Assembly: GCA_025738555.1 (NCBI GenBank)
Contig: JAOVFP010000009.1
Coordinates: forward strand, 3,596,001 to 3,660,000
Reading direction: 5' to 3'
DNA: 64,000 bases
Source: Cyathus striatus
Taxonomy: Eukaryota > Basidiomycota > Agaricomycetes > Agaricales > Nidulariaceae
In this document: positions 11,269 through 22,261 of the stretch, in pieces
How the letters are laid out: the number at the start of each line of letters is the position of its first letter
Position numbering within the stretch: the first letter of the stretch is position 1
Notes under the pieces: generated by a model
Databases searched by the model: none
Seen by the model: the letters and a program-made list of their open reading frames with translations, nothing else
Told to the model about the DNA's origin: nothing
Translations under genes and position numbers: made by a program

Positions 11269-11277
11269 CTGCAAAGT

Positions 11278-11595
11278 TGGAATATTGGAGGTGAGCTGGA
11301 CAGGATTACATAAGACACTCTTGATAAGATTAAGAGCATGAGATCATGTGTTTGATTCCGCCTTGGTCCACACTCCCATTTGCATAGCCTTGTGCTTCAC
11401 AAATATTCTGTATCAGGTAGTAGTATGCTTTACCTATGCATTCGTTATTTTTATGTCATGCAGCATATGTAGAATAAAGACAAGTTGATAAGAAACACAC
11501 CATAAATAATAGACAAATGCTATAAATCTGAAAGATTCCTAATTGGTACTGGTTAAAAAAGGACCCTGTCATCATTCAAACTTGTGTGCTTTCAT
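11278..11595 (+). repeat. Right part of family R and unassigned sequence
   Basis: 11278-11380 continues the family R sequence interrupted by element A. The remainder up to the next element has no match in the window and no gene. Confidence 0.5.
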
Positions 11596-14500
11596 GGGCT
11601 GTCAACTTTTCGAGTTCCCAGTAACTCGAATGGAACTCAACTTCAGAACTTACCTGTAACTTGAAAAATGTAAATTGTATGGTATATGACAGAGATTCCA
11701 ACACTGCTATGGATTGTTAGATTAATGTTCGCCTCTGCACTCATTATTTCCCATGCCCCTGAATGTTGATCATTAATTTGATCTGATGCCTCTGCCTCCA
11801 TCAAATTGATCAATGAGTGCTGCATGTTGTTTTCCATGGCATGTTTGATCACATTCATGTGCTTCATCATTGTCATAAACAATGAGCACCCATTTTTTTC
11901 ATTTCTAGTCAAGTTCATGGGCAATTCCTCCCAATTTTTTTGTGAATATGAATGTATATTAAATACTTTGACAGTACAGCTAAATTACCTATGAAATAGT
12001 ATGAAAAGCTGAAATTATTATTATTCATGTTATATTTTCTGTAAGCACAGTACACCATGTTTATGCAACCAAGATGTTATATTACATACAAAATAACTAA
12101 CTTCATATTGTAAAAAATAAATCACACAAAGAATCCAAAAACTGAGAGAAGAGTGCACAAAATACATGCTCACTGTTGAGCATGATGATGGAAGAAGTGT
12201 GACGCGATCATCATCAATACATCAGAAGTGAGTGGAATGATTGAGGGTTTGATGGATGATATGATGGTGCTATTTTTACACATCCTTGGTGGCAGTGGTG
12301 GGTGTGGGAAACAACAAGCTAAGGAATCATGATGACAATGAGCACAATTATGAAGTATGGGTTTTTAGTAATGGAATTTGAGGAACTTAAAGTAGGAACT
12401 TAACTGGAACTCAACTGGAACTCAAATGGAACTTGACTCAAATTCAAGTGGAGTTGAGTTGTCATTTACCACTTGAAGGTAACTTGATGGTAACTTGACT
12501 GACACTTGAATTTAGCTTAAGCAAGGAACTCGATGGAACTTAACTTTTACTCGAAAAAAAATAAGTGAGGAACTCAACTTGACTCAATGGAACTTAACTT
12601 TCACTTGAAAAAATAAGCAAGGAACTTGAAGACACTTAACTTTTATTTATTTTGATTTTTACAGTATGTAGTATACAGGTTACATTGTTTAATGGTTTAG
12701 GTACATGTTCATTGTGGCTGTGTCACGACCATGCCCCTAGCCTGACTTGGTGGCAGAGTATGAGAAGGTGACTGTGGAGAAGCGAGGGTGAGTATGAGAC
12801 AAAAGTGGAGAATGAGAACTCAGGGGGTAGGACTTCGGCTTCAGCTTATGTGCTGTGCCCCTGGGATTCCTGGTGCTAGATTTCGGAGTAAGGGCAAGCC
12901 CTTCGGAGAAGACAAGAGATGGAAGATGAGAGGTGTAGCTCAAGTCAGACGAAAGGGTGAGGATGTAGTTCAATATGAAACTGAAGACTAAAGTACAAAT
13001 TGAGTACTACTTAAATACTAGAGACTTGGAGTCAGTAAAGGCCGCTGGCCAAGGCCAGTGGAGAAGTATGGTCAGGGTAGGCATATGTAGAATGAAGACT
13101 ATAACTAATTAAACATAATAAAACATGTCAGAGAAGTGAGCGCATATGGCAGTGTAAAGTAAAACAGATAGTGGCACACTTAAGAATGATAAGTGACTCA
13201 CTATGAGATGTATACTACATTACTGAGGGGATAGCTCAGTAGAATGGAAGAAAGGAAATGAAAGTAATCTATGTACAGTAATCAATAAGTAATATTAAGA
13301 GCGTAAGCAAAGTTCAGAGTAAACAAAGGAAAAGGTGGAGTAAGGCATAGGAGTCCAGAGGTAGGTGATACAGGATATGACAGGCTGGCAAGCGGCAAAG
13401 CACACTACCCCCAGATTTTATTTAGGTTTACCATAACTCAAGCTCATTTAGATACATGTTTGATATATTTTGTGAAACTATAACTACTATTCTCAAATTT
13501 AATTACTCTAATCACATGCAGAGGGGTGGAATGCAGTAGCAGGAAGGCAGTAAAGAACGAAAGGCCTGTTAAGGACAATAGGTAATGACCTGGTTCATCA
13601 GCTCTCCACTGCAGCCTTGATCTTTTTCATACATCTTTTTCTTCAGCTTTGTGTCCTAGTCAGGAGCCTTATTACCAACAATGTCACAATGACCAGGTAC
13701 CCATTGAGCAGAAAAATGAAACAATATGCATGCTAGTTGAACCACAAGTTTGACATGTGTCACTCAAAAAAGGAGAGGACATATGATGGGGGGGACACAT
13801 GGTTGTGTTTTGAGTAGCAAGAGGTGATGAGGGATCCTATGTCAAGGAGGACTGAGGGGAACATTGATATTCATGAGTTTAAGTTAAGTTTGTTCCTTCA
13901 TTTCTTCTAGTTGCTTATTCCAATCATAACAAACACTTCATGCCAATTCCTATCCTCATTGTGACCTCTTTGTGATCTCTTCATTCTTGATCTCATGCAT
14001 TCTTTCATATCAGTAACTATAACTATTATCAATTTGTCATTATTTTTTATTTTCACAACCATCTTATTCCTTTCAGTGCCAACCAACAAAGAAATGGCTG
14101 TATGTATTCTATCTTTCTCTATTCTGTTTTCATATCCTTAGCATGCATAACAGCTGATTCTGGTCTACTGTCCTGTCTGCAATTGCATGACACACTGCGA
14201 ACAAATGGAAGCCCTAGTCACTGCTCGACATGCAGTGTATCAAAATTTGTGGCAGGAAAATCATTGCAACATATGACACTGGGTCCTGTTGTAAGTCTTT
14301 ACTTGCTCTTTCATGTTACCTCTAAAGGCTGGTGTTTCAGGGCTCCTTTCCATGACAGTGATTCGGACAGCGAACCACACTATACCCTCAGAGGATTCAA
14401 AATAAATGGAAAGGCTATAGCGACCATGCACATATACTTGCATACCCAGGAGCATTATTTCGATAACGGTGGGGCAAAATGGGGCAGTTTGGGAAAGCTT

Positions 14501-14806
14501 CGAATGGATTTCAGCAAGGATTGTTATCAGCTTTGAATATAATATGTAGTATAATATAGTTTGTGGAACATCGTACATATATCTTGTTGTATATCTTGGT
14601 AATACAGATATGGGAGGGAATGGAATTGCATATTATCTTTTATTGTGTATATATCTTACTATATATCTTGGTAATATGGATATGAAAGAGAATGGAATTG
14701 TATAGTAAATGTATTTGCACAGTTGTGTGCTATGAATTGAGTCTTGTCTGGTGTTTTTGTGGGGAAGCAAAACCAACTAGTCTCCTCTATTGACCTCTAG
14801 CGCGAT
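11596..14806. mobile_element. Unclassified repeat X, copy 1 (CpG-decayed, carries a solo LTR)
   Basis: It matches 52202-54757 end to end, starting at GGGCYGTCAACTTTTCGAG and ending near CTCTAGYGYGA, apart from the LTR insertion at 12721-13382. It contains clusters of GGAACTYRACT-type short repeats (11620-11650, 12370-12640). Two open frames persist in both copies, about 11643-11924 (minus) and 14102-14536 (plus), with no recognisable domain. The two copies differ chiefly by CG to TG/CA changes, and this copy is the more decayed one. No terminal inverted repeat or clean target duplication was found; the 3' CTAG end is Helitron-like, but the 5' end and the insertion context do not fit. The class remains open. 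Confidence 0.7.
12721..13382. mobile_element. Solo LTR inserted in repeat X (5-bp duplication GGCTG)
   Basis: A 662-bp block starts TGTCACGACC and ends GGATATGACA, i.e. TG...CA with inverted TGTCA/TGACA. It is flanked by GGCTG at 12716-12720 and 13383-13387. The copy of X at 52202-54757 lacks it exactly and shows a single GGCTG. These are the signatures of a solo LTR left by recombination of a retrotransposon; TGTCACGACC-type starts are common in fungal Gypsy LTRs, so Gypsy is the better guess. It retains more CG than its host repeat, consistent with later insertion. Confidence 0.85.
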
Positions 14807-14827
14807 ATCAGTTTTTTAAATCCTATT

Positions 14828-15058
14828 TTATCTACAAGAAAGGTGACTAGTGTTCACAAGGGTGAGGTGAGCAGTATTATAAGTCTGGCAGTGGAGAAAG
14901 AAGTCATCAGTGGTCTCAGGGCCATGTTGGCAGGAGGGACATATCTTCTCCATCGATTTGTGTATGTGATGGAGGTGGGAGCACAGGAGGTTGTGATTTG
15001 TGATGTGATATACAAGCACTGTAGAGAGCTTGCAGGGGGGCATTGATTCATTTAGCAT
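14828..15058 (-). mobile_element. LINE ORF2 C-terminal fragment
   Basis: The minus-strand frame of 76 residues carries H-x-x-I-H-K, then C-P-x-C...E-T-x-D-x-F-x-L-H-C, the zinc-knuckle-like C-x2-C-x10-H/C pattern found after the RNase H domain in fungal LINE (Tad-like) polyproteins. There is no upstream reverse transcriptase. Confidence 0.5.
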
Positions 15059-15059
15059 A

Positions 15060-16440
15060 TTGATATGACTAACTTTTAAATGTACTGTATTATGTCAGTA
15101 GTAGCACCACCAACATATAATAGGTAATTACATTAGTTATATTTAGTACGAAGGGTATCTGGTTTGCAATAATGAAATATAATGAGTTAAAGACTATAGT
15201 TTGCTTTCTAAGACTTGATTTTAATACTTCAATTGTGGTACTAGTTCAAAAACTTGATAACCAATATTCAATTCAATTCAATAGTACTCAGTACTTCAAA
15301 TTCTAATAAAACTTCGGATATTGATTTCAGAATGTTACTCCACTTCGAGAATGGAAGTACAGCTTGGGCAGTGCTTGTCCTCTCTACTCTACCATCCCTA
15401 AGTTATATACTAGAATTCTACCTATTGTATTTGTAACTGTAAATAGTATATTGTATATGTAAATAGATCGCATGTGATACTTCTAAGACTGTCCATGAGT
15501 TCCCCTGAGGTGTGGAGAACCTTCCACATGGCAAGCCATATGGACACACCTTGTTTCAGAGGTGTGTCAAATGTTGCAGCGCTGGTATTATCCCAGTACA
15601 TGTGCTAAAACAAGTGCTCACATTAGTATGTGCTCAGTTACAAGAATTCCCAGAGTTAATGGCTCTTTATGTGATGTGCATCAATAGTGTGTGATGGCAT
15701 TGATACAGTCCTTGGCTATTTCCCATGCTATTGTCCATGCAGTTTTGCACATGTAAACTGTGCAACCACTTGGTTTCTCATATGGGGGGTATGAGACCCA
15801 TTCTAGTAAGGCTATGGGCTATGGATTTGAGCAATACCAGCCTATGTACCCTGATTGGGATTTTTCTCGGAGCAGTTGCATACACCAGCACATGATGTGT
15901 CAGACTTGGTGATGGAACACTGTTCGAGGTGTACAGGAGAGGTACAATGGCCTTGTCATGGAAATAATAATAAAAAATAAACATTAAACAAGTAGCTTCA
16001 TAGCTACTGTGAAGCAAATGTAATAATTTTTTAAATAAGTGCAGGGAACTGAGGCCATATAATATATTTCCTAGTACCCTTGGTTTGTATCAATGTGATA
16101 CTTTAGCTGGCAACACAGGCCTCAGTCCCAGCCCTTGTACTCTTCCCTTAGTTGTGATGTATTTCATAGAAAATACTATAGTTGGCAACTCAGGACTCAT
16201 TCCAACTCTTATACTCATGGGTTGGCTTCTGCACAGATTTAATATAGAAGTTTGAATAAAATGAATTAATAAAAGCGAAAAATAACTCTATTTTAAAAGC
16301 CAGCATATCAATATTTCTAATCCCCTCTTCTCTTTCTTCATGTGTGCTCTCGAATGTAAGCAAATGACTACTGTTATATAATATCAAGAAAGTTTATAAT
16401 GTGAGTAATGCCTGATAACTATGTACACATTTGAAAATAC
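15060..16440. other. AT-rich stretch, nothing recognised
   Basis: Only short open frames with no recognisable content. A weak local duplication of CTGGCAACACAGG/TTGGCAACTCAGG phrases occurs near 16105 and 16175. It probably lies downstream of the SPT5-like pseudogene. Confidence 0.35.
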
Positions 16441-16470
16441 TATATACAATATATGGAGGGCAAGTGAATA

Positions 16471-19400
16471 TCAGCGTCTTTTTGCAATAACAGTGAGATC
16501 CCCAATAGGAATATCAATCCCCCTATCATGTCTTTTCTTTCCTTTGAGTGGATAGGCAAAGACTACCTCTCCCTTCAGATCAACTACCTGGTATTCCCCC
16601 CTGTAGATTTGGTGGTTTAGGTGATTCACAACTGTAACCACTTGACCTCTCCTTTCCGGGGGAACCCTATAGACATATTTAGCCAGTACCAAAATTACAA
16701 TATCACCAGTTAACTCCACTCAGATTGATTGATCACTATTAACAACATTGACGCAAAACCCAGTGCAGTTTTCATACATCCCATTTTCAAATCCAGAGCT
16801 AGCCATAGTCAGTTGGGAGCCCGAAATAATCACATTGAGAAATTTTTTACTCAGAAACAAACTGTCACTATCGACAAGTCATTTGATCCAATGATCTGCT
16901 AAGTTGTAAATATATTAGGGAAATATTTATGAGGAATAACAATACACACCATTGTACTCATTTATAAAATTCGAACATGCTGAAGAGCCTTCACCTACAA
17001 CAAAACTTTGCATGGATAGTGGAAGACAGCCAGAAGGTTCCAAGTAGCCAGTTGATTCTTGGTTTTCTGGAACTATAATTACTATTATCAGTATATGTCA
17101 ATACTACAACTAGAACAGACTGACTGCAATGCAGATACATGATAAATTCAGCAGCAGTGGCATTTGATATCTAAGAAGTATTTAATTAAGCACATATATC
17201 ACATATAAATATAAATACTTACTTGCGGGGTCCTTGAGCTGAGATTCCAAGCAGGCATATGGGACCCAGTCCCACAATCATTTTCCCATTGAGGCATAGG
17301 ACATATATTCATCAATGATAATGAATCCCCAACAGAATTAAGTCCCTTGAAAATTTCTGGGAGCATGACGTAATGCCTATCATATATTATTAGTTTGCAG
17401 GAGCAGAAAGCAATAATTTTATCTATAATTACCCAGGAATATATAGATGGTTTATTGACACTTCGTCCTGATGGTTGGAACTTATTAAGTGGGCCTGAAC
17501 TTCAAGAATAGCTTTCCCATCTGCATTCACACTCTTCAGTATACCCATATCCCCTTTATGAGGGCCAAATTTAACCACTGTGTATTGGCCATAAAGAAAT
17601 TTATACAGATCTTCTCACATGATCCTGGCCTCATATTCACTACTCTCCCCTTTTAAAGGTATGGCTTCTATGGACTTCGCTACAAAAATCCAGATCTGAT
17701 GAGTGAACTTGTATCTTCCAAAATATTTTTAGGAATTTGGCTGCAGCTCTTGAAAGACCTTAGCTCTTCAATTGTAGGGGTTGCTTCAGCTTGATAATGA
17801 TATTCTGATGTGACTTTTTTACACAGTATGAACCCTTCTGGTGTGTAGAAGGACTTCCTAAAATTATATCCTTTAATAATCACATTATTTTGATCTTCAA
17901 AAACAACTTCAAAAGTTTTTGGACTTGTTTCTCAAGCTTTGTCAGGATTAAAAAGCTTGCAAGGTGGTTTCGGATTTGATGAACTAGATGCATGCTTTCA
18001 TTTCAACAAGTTCCTATATGTTGTTTGAGGGATATGAACAACTTTGATCCTGAAAGTCCTCTCACAGACATCCCTAATAAAACCTAGGTCATATTGAAAC
18101 CTTCCTTTGAGCCAGACCCATGTGTTCTTGGATGGAGTGTAGCATTCTCCAATTTTTGAAAAGGCATCATCCCAGGCAGCAGTTGGCACCACATGGATAC
18201 TGTTTTGATAAACATCTGCCAAAATTTTGGTGCTGGTCTTAAGGTCATTGAGACATCTAGCTTCCACATAAATGTGACCAGGGATGACTGATAATGAAAA
18301 TGCACTGTGAATGTACTTCAAGCTGCTGTGTAAACTGTGGGAAAATACCATGTCTTCCTCAGATCCATCCTATAAAATGTAAATAAGAACACAGATATAT
18401 CTGTGTTACACTGACTGACCTTAACCACTACATCCCAAAGGGGCCAATCCTTGGTAGGATTACGGCCATGTTGAGGAATATTATGCTTGCTAACTGCCAA
18501 AGAAGAACTAGTTCCACTTGCTAGTGAAACAACACCCATGTATGAGCTGGGACTTGAGTTGACATACATTGTAACAATATCATTGATAAGTTCATGGTGA
18601 TTATCAATGTGTTGTCCAGCTTGTAAACTTGCAAGAAGGCCCCCTCCACCTGAGTGTATGCAACCCATAACTTGCTGTTTCTTGTCCTCATTTTGTAGAT
18701 GTGTGTAAAGTGAACACTGAAGTGTCAGTTGCACTATGGGAGTGTTGGGATCTTCCTCATCCTCATCCTCATCATTGATAAAACCTACAATAGTCAATTT
18801 CAGCCAGAGAATTTGAATTTGGGTAATGAATTATATATACCATCTGTATCCTCATCATTCTCTTCGCCCTCTGAGTCAGAAGCCACCTTTGCTTCAATAT
18901 CTAAGAATGTCTTCTCTACAATATGAAAGACTTCAATAATGGAGCTCTTTATGCTCCCCCCCTTTCACATGAATTTCAGGTGAACTTTTTGCATTATTTT
19001 TGCTGAATTTCAGTGAGAACACTGCTAATAATTTCATGTGAATTTTGCATGAATTTCACAGGAACTTCACTAAGTGACATGAATTTCATGTGAGGATGAA
19101 GTGAAAATTCACATGAATTTTTCACCTGACATTCATGTCACTTAGTGAAGTTCATGTGAAATTCATGTGATACTCATGTGAAGCTTATACAAGAGTAGAG
19201 TGTAATACTGTGTGCTGAGTGTGATGCCATGTGCTTAATGTGATACTGCATGTTGAGTGTGACACCCAGGACTGAGTGTGACACTGAGAGCTGAGAGTGA
19301 CACCTAGGGCTGAGAGTGACACCCAGGGCTGAGTGCAGTCATCAAACTTGTCACACATGTGTGAAAGTGTGACATATTGGAAAATGTTGGAAAAAGCGTG

Positions 19401-20268
19401 ACATGTGTGACATGCGTGGGAAAAAATGTGACATATTGGAAAAGTGTCACATACCATAATCATCACATTTGCCACACTTTCCGACATGTCACATTTTCCC
19501 ACGCTTGTCACACACACGTCACACTTTTCCCCACGTTTGTCACACATGTCACGCCTTTTTTCCCCAACATTTTCCAACATGTCACATTTTTTCCCACGCA
19601 TGTCACATGTGTCACGCTTTTTCCAACATTTTCCAATATGTCACACTTTCACACATGTGTGACAAGTTTGATGACTGCACTCAGCCCTAGGTGTCACACT
19701 CAGCTCTGGGTGTCACACTTAGCCCTGGGTGTCACACTCAGTAGTGTAATGACCTCCAATTTTTAATGTGAATTTCACTGTATTTTCACCTAAATTTCAC
19801 CTAAAATACATGAAAGTTCATGAACCTATGCTTTTTGGAAAATATTTAAAATCACATGAAGTTTAGGTAATTTCATGTGAATTTCATGTGAATTTATATT
19901 AAATAGGTGATTTTCATGTGATTTTCACATGAATTTCATGTGAATTCATGGTGAAAGGGGGGGGGAGTGTAAAGTACTGCAATAATGCATCTGTTACTCT
20001 CAGCATAATACATCACCTCTATTCTTGCTCTCTTGTTATTCTTTGGTAGAGGCATTGTGTCATCAGGGTCATAATGCCATTGAATTTTGCTGGCATCCTT
20101 CAATGAGCCATTGTGATTCAAAGCACAATTATCTTCAGCCATTATTACTTTTATCACTACAGGTGGTATTTTTATTGTATTGAAAAGTGCCTTCATTGTG
20201 GGTCCCAGGTCCTGGTGATTTTTGTTGCTTTTACAGTGTACCTTCGTTATGACTAGATGTTTTATCAT
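16471..20268 (-). pseudogene. SPT5-like protein with NGN- and KOW-type domains, decayed
   Basis: Reading down the minus strand, the pieces are: an N-terminal segment (20268-20000); after the inserted MITE, an acidic stretch rich in Asp and Glu (about 18930-18730); a middle segment ending PLWDVVVK (18430); DGSEEDMVF leading to an NGN-like segment with PGHIYVEA and W-V-W-L-K-G (18351-18000); a KOW-type segment VVKFGPHKGDMGILKSV (about 17600-17540); and a last KOW-like domain with GDIVILVLAKYV and R-R-G-Q-V-V (16719-16471). The order acidic region, NGN, KOW repeats is that of the transcription elongation factor SPT5. Proteins of this type are multiplied in Agaricomycete genomes, often near transposons. 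The frame has stops where Arg is expected (for example the TGA before E-D-L-Y-K near 17620), so it is dead. Whether the N-terminal segment belongs to the same gene is uncertain. Confidence 0.65.
18952..19969. mobile_element. Palindromic MITE/foldback element inserted in the SPT5-like pseudogene
   Basis: The ends are inverted: TGCTCCCCCCCCTTTCAC on the left and GTGAAAGGGGGGGGGAGTG on the right, flanked by TA (18950-18951 and 19970-19971), suggesting a TA target duplication as in Tc1/mariner-type MITEs. Subterminal parts consist of CACATGAATTTCA-type repeats. The middle holds long inverted arms (about 19319-19450 against 19580-19692) built from GTGACA/TGTCAC words. The whole 1018 bp could fold into one giant hairpin. 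The long His- and Thr-rich open frames here are by-products of the repeat. Confidence 0.75.
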
Positions 20269-20679
20269 TCAGTGATATGTATCTATGTTTATCTATGTTA
20301 TCTACTTATTGTATCTACTGTATCTAGTCTATCTACTGTAATTAACGTTCAGATACTACAATGGTGAAGGAATGGACAAAGAATAAACAGATGCCCACAA
20401 CCGTTATATTGAAAATGGTTTATTTTAGGGCAGGCTCAAATAATCACATGATATTCCTGATTGTGTCATATACTACTATTAAGTAAAACTTACGAATAGC
20501 ATATCTGCAGTATCTTATCTACTTTAACTAGTGTTCAGTTGTTACAATGGTGAAGGAATGGAAATAATTGGTAAAAAAAACCATAAACTAGTTGAATCTA
20601 TATTAGTACCCATTAAACTTAATAATAAGATCGATCTAGAAAAATGTTACTGGAAAACCTTGATATAATATAGGTACTT

Positions 20680-21975
20680 ATAGGGATTCAAACTCAAAGC
20701 CATGCAAAAATTAGTACAAAGTAGATTCACACTGTACCATTAGGCTAATTTACCTTGCAAATTATACTAACTGCTCAGATTATATCAGTGCTCTTCATGG
20801 TGTGAACTTTCAATAATAAATGCCCTTAACCTCGACAAGCAAGTTGACTGCTCAGACTATATTAGCAACCATTAAAAAAACATCAGAAATACTATGAACA
20901 CCAAGGTATTGGAATTCAAACCCAAAGCCTTCCAAAACTTAGTACAAGGTTTATTTGCACTGTACCATTAGGCTAATTGACCTCATAAATTTCATGTAAC
21001 TGCTCAGATCATATCACAACTATCCATGGTGCAAACTTCTAAAAACATTAAAAATTACATGAACAGGTCCTTACCAGGATTCGAACCCAAAGCCATCCAA
21101 AAACTAGTACAATGTTTATTCACACTGTACCATTAGGCTAATTGACCTTGCAAATTACATGTAACTGCTCAGATGATATCACTACTATTCATGGCACAAA
21201 ATTTAAAAGACATAAAGAACTATATGAAAGGTACTTATCAGGATTCGAACCCAAAGCCTTCCGAAATTTAGTACAATGTTTATTCACACTGTACCATTAG
21301 ACTAATTGACCTTGCAAATTGCATGTAACTGCTCTGATCATATCACTACTATTCATGGCACAAAATTTGAAAGACATCAAGAATTGCACAAGGTACTTAT
21401 AGGATTCAAACCCAAAGCCTTCCGAAATTTAGTACAACATTTATTTGCACTGTACCATTAGGCTAATTGACCTTGCAAATTACATGAACAATAATAAAAC
21501 AACCTTAACCTTGACAAGCAAGTTGACTGCTCAGACTATACTATCACCCATTAAACATAATTATAAGATCAATCTGGAAAAAGTTTACAGTAATTATGAC
21601 CATACTACAGGTACTTATCAGGATTTGAACCCAAACCCTCCAAAGATTAATACAATGTATATTTACACCATACCATTAGGCTAAGTGACCTTGCAAATCA
21701 AGGAAACTGCTCAGATTAATTTAGTACAACATTTATTCACACTGTACCATTAGGTTGATTGACCTTGTGAATTATATCCAACTGCTCAGATTATATCACT
21801 ACTATTCATGCTGTGAACTTCTTTTTTAAAAACTAACCTTACAACTAGTTGAACTAAAAAGAACTATATAAATGCCCAAGGTACTTCATGGGATTCGAAC
21901 CCAAAGCCCTCCAAAATTTAGTACAATGTTTATTTGCACTGTACCATTAGGCTAATTGACCTTGCGAATTATATC
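20680..21975 (-). repeat. Tandem array of about eight tRNA-like (SINE-type) units
   Basis: Units of about 163 bp in the core (others 75-220 bp) contain, on the minus strand, an A box TTAGCCTAATGGTACAGTG and a B box GGGTTCGAATCC about 40 nt apart, the internal promoter layout of polymerase III genes. A boxes lie near 20735, 20962, 21128, 21290, 21453, 21672, 21745 and 21945; B boxes near 20685, 20911, 21077, 21240, 21402, 21620 and 21890. The T arm can form five pairs and the spacing allows a serine/leucine-type variable arm, but the acceptor stem pairs poorly (AAGGT with ACCTT). These are tRNA-derived repeats rather than functional tRNA genes. Sequence between the units is also conserved, so the array grew by tandem duplication. 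Confidence 0.7.
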
Positions 21976-22261
21976 CAACTGCTCAGATCATATCACTACT
22001 ACTCATGCCATGAACTTTTTTTTAAAAAAAAACCAACCTTACAACTAGTTGAACTAAAAAGAACTATATGATACTCTTTGTTGTGTGAACTTTCAATACT
22101 GAAGACCTTGCAAACCACATTAACTTCTCAGATTATATCAGTACTGTTCATGACACAAACATTTTTACTGTTAAAGATGAAGACTTGCTCTGAGCCAACT
22201 ACGGGAGTACTTCTAATCCATGAAGTCACACAGACTTTAAATAACTTACTATTCACTTAAC

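Noticed and set aside
14261..14578. 105-codon minus frame opposite the X plus-strand frame
   Set aside because: Present in both X copies but only as the antisense of the plus frame, with no independent support.
11596..14806. Repeat X as a Helitron
   Set aside because: The 3' CTAG fits, but there is no 5' TC at the homology boundary, no A/T insertion context and no Rep/helicase sequence.
19377..19766. Three overlapping His/Thr/Cys-rich frames of 72-129 codons
   Set aside because: They arise from the GTGACA/TGTCAC words of the palindromic element, read similarly on both strands, and have no domain.
20680..21975. Annotating each unit as a functional tRNA
   Set aside because: Acceptor stems pair poorly and anticodon loops are not of regular size; only the internal promoter boxes and T arm are convincing.
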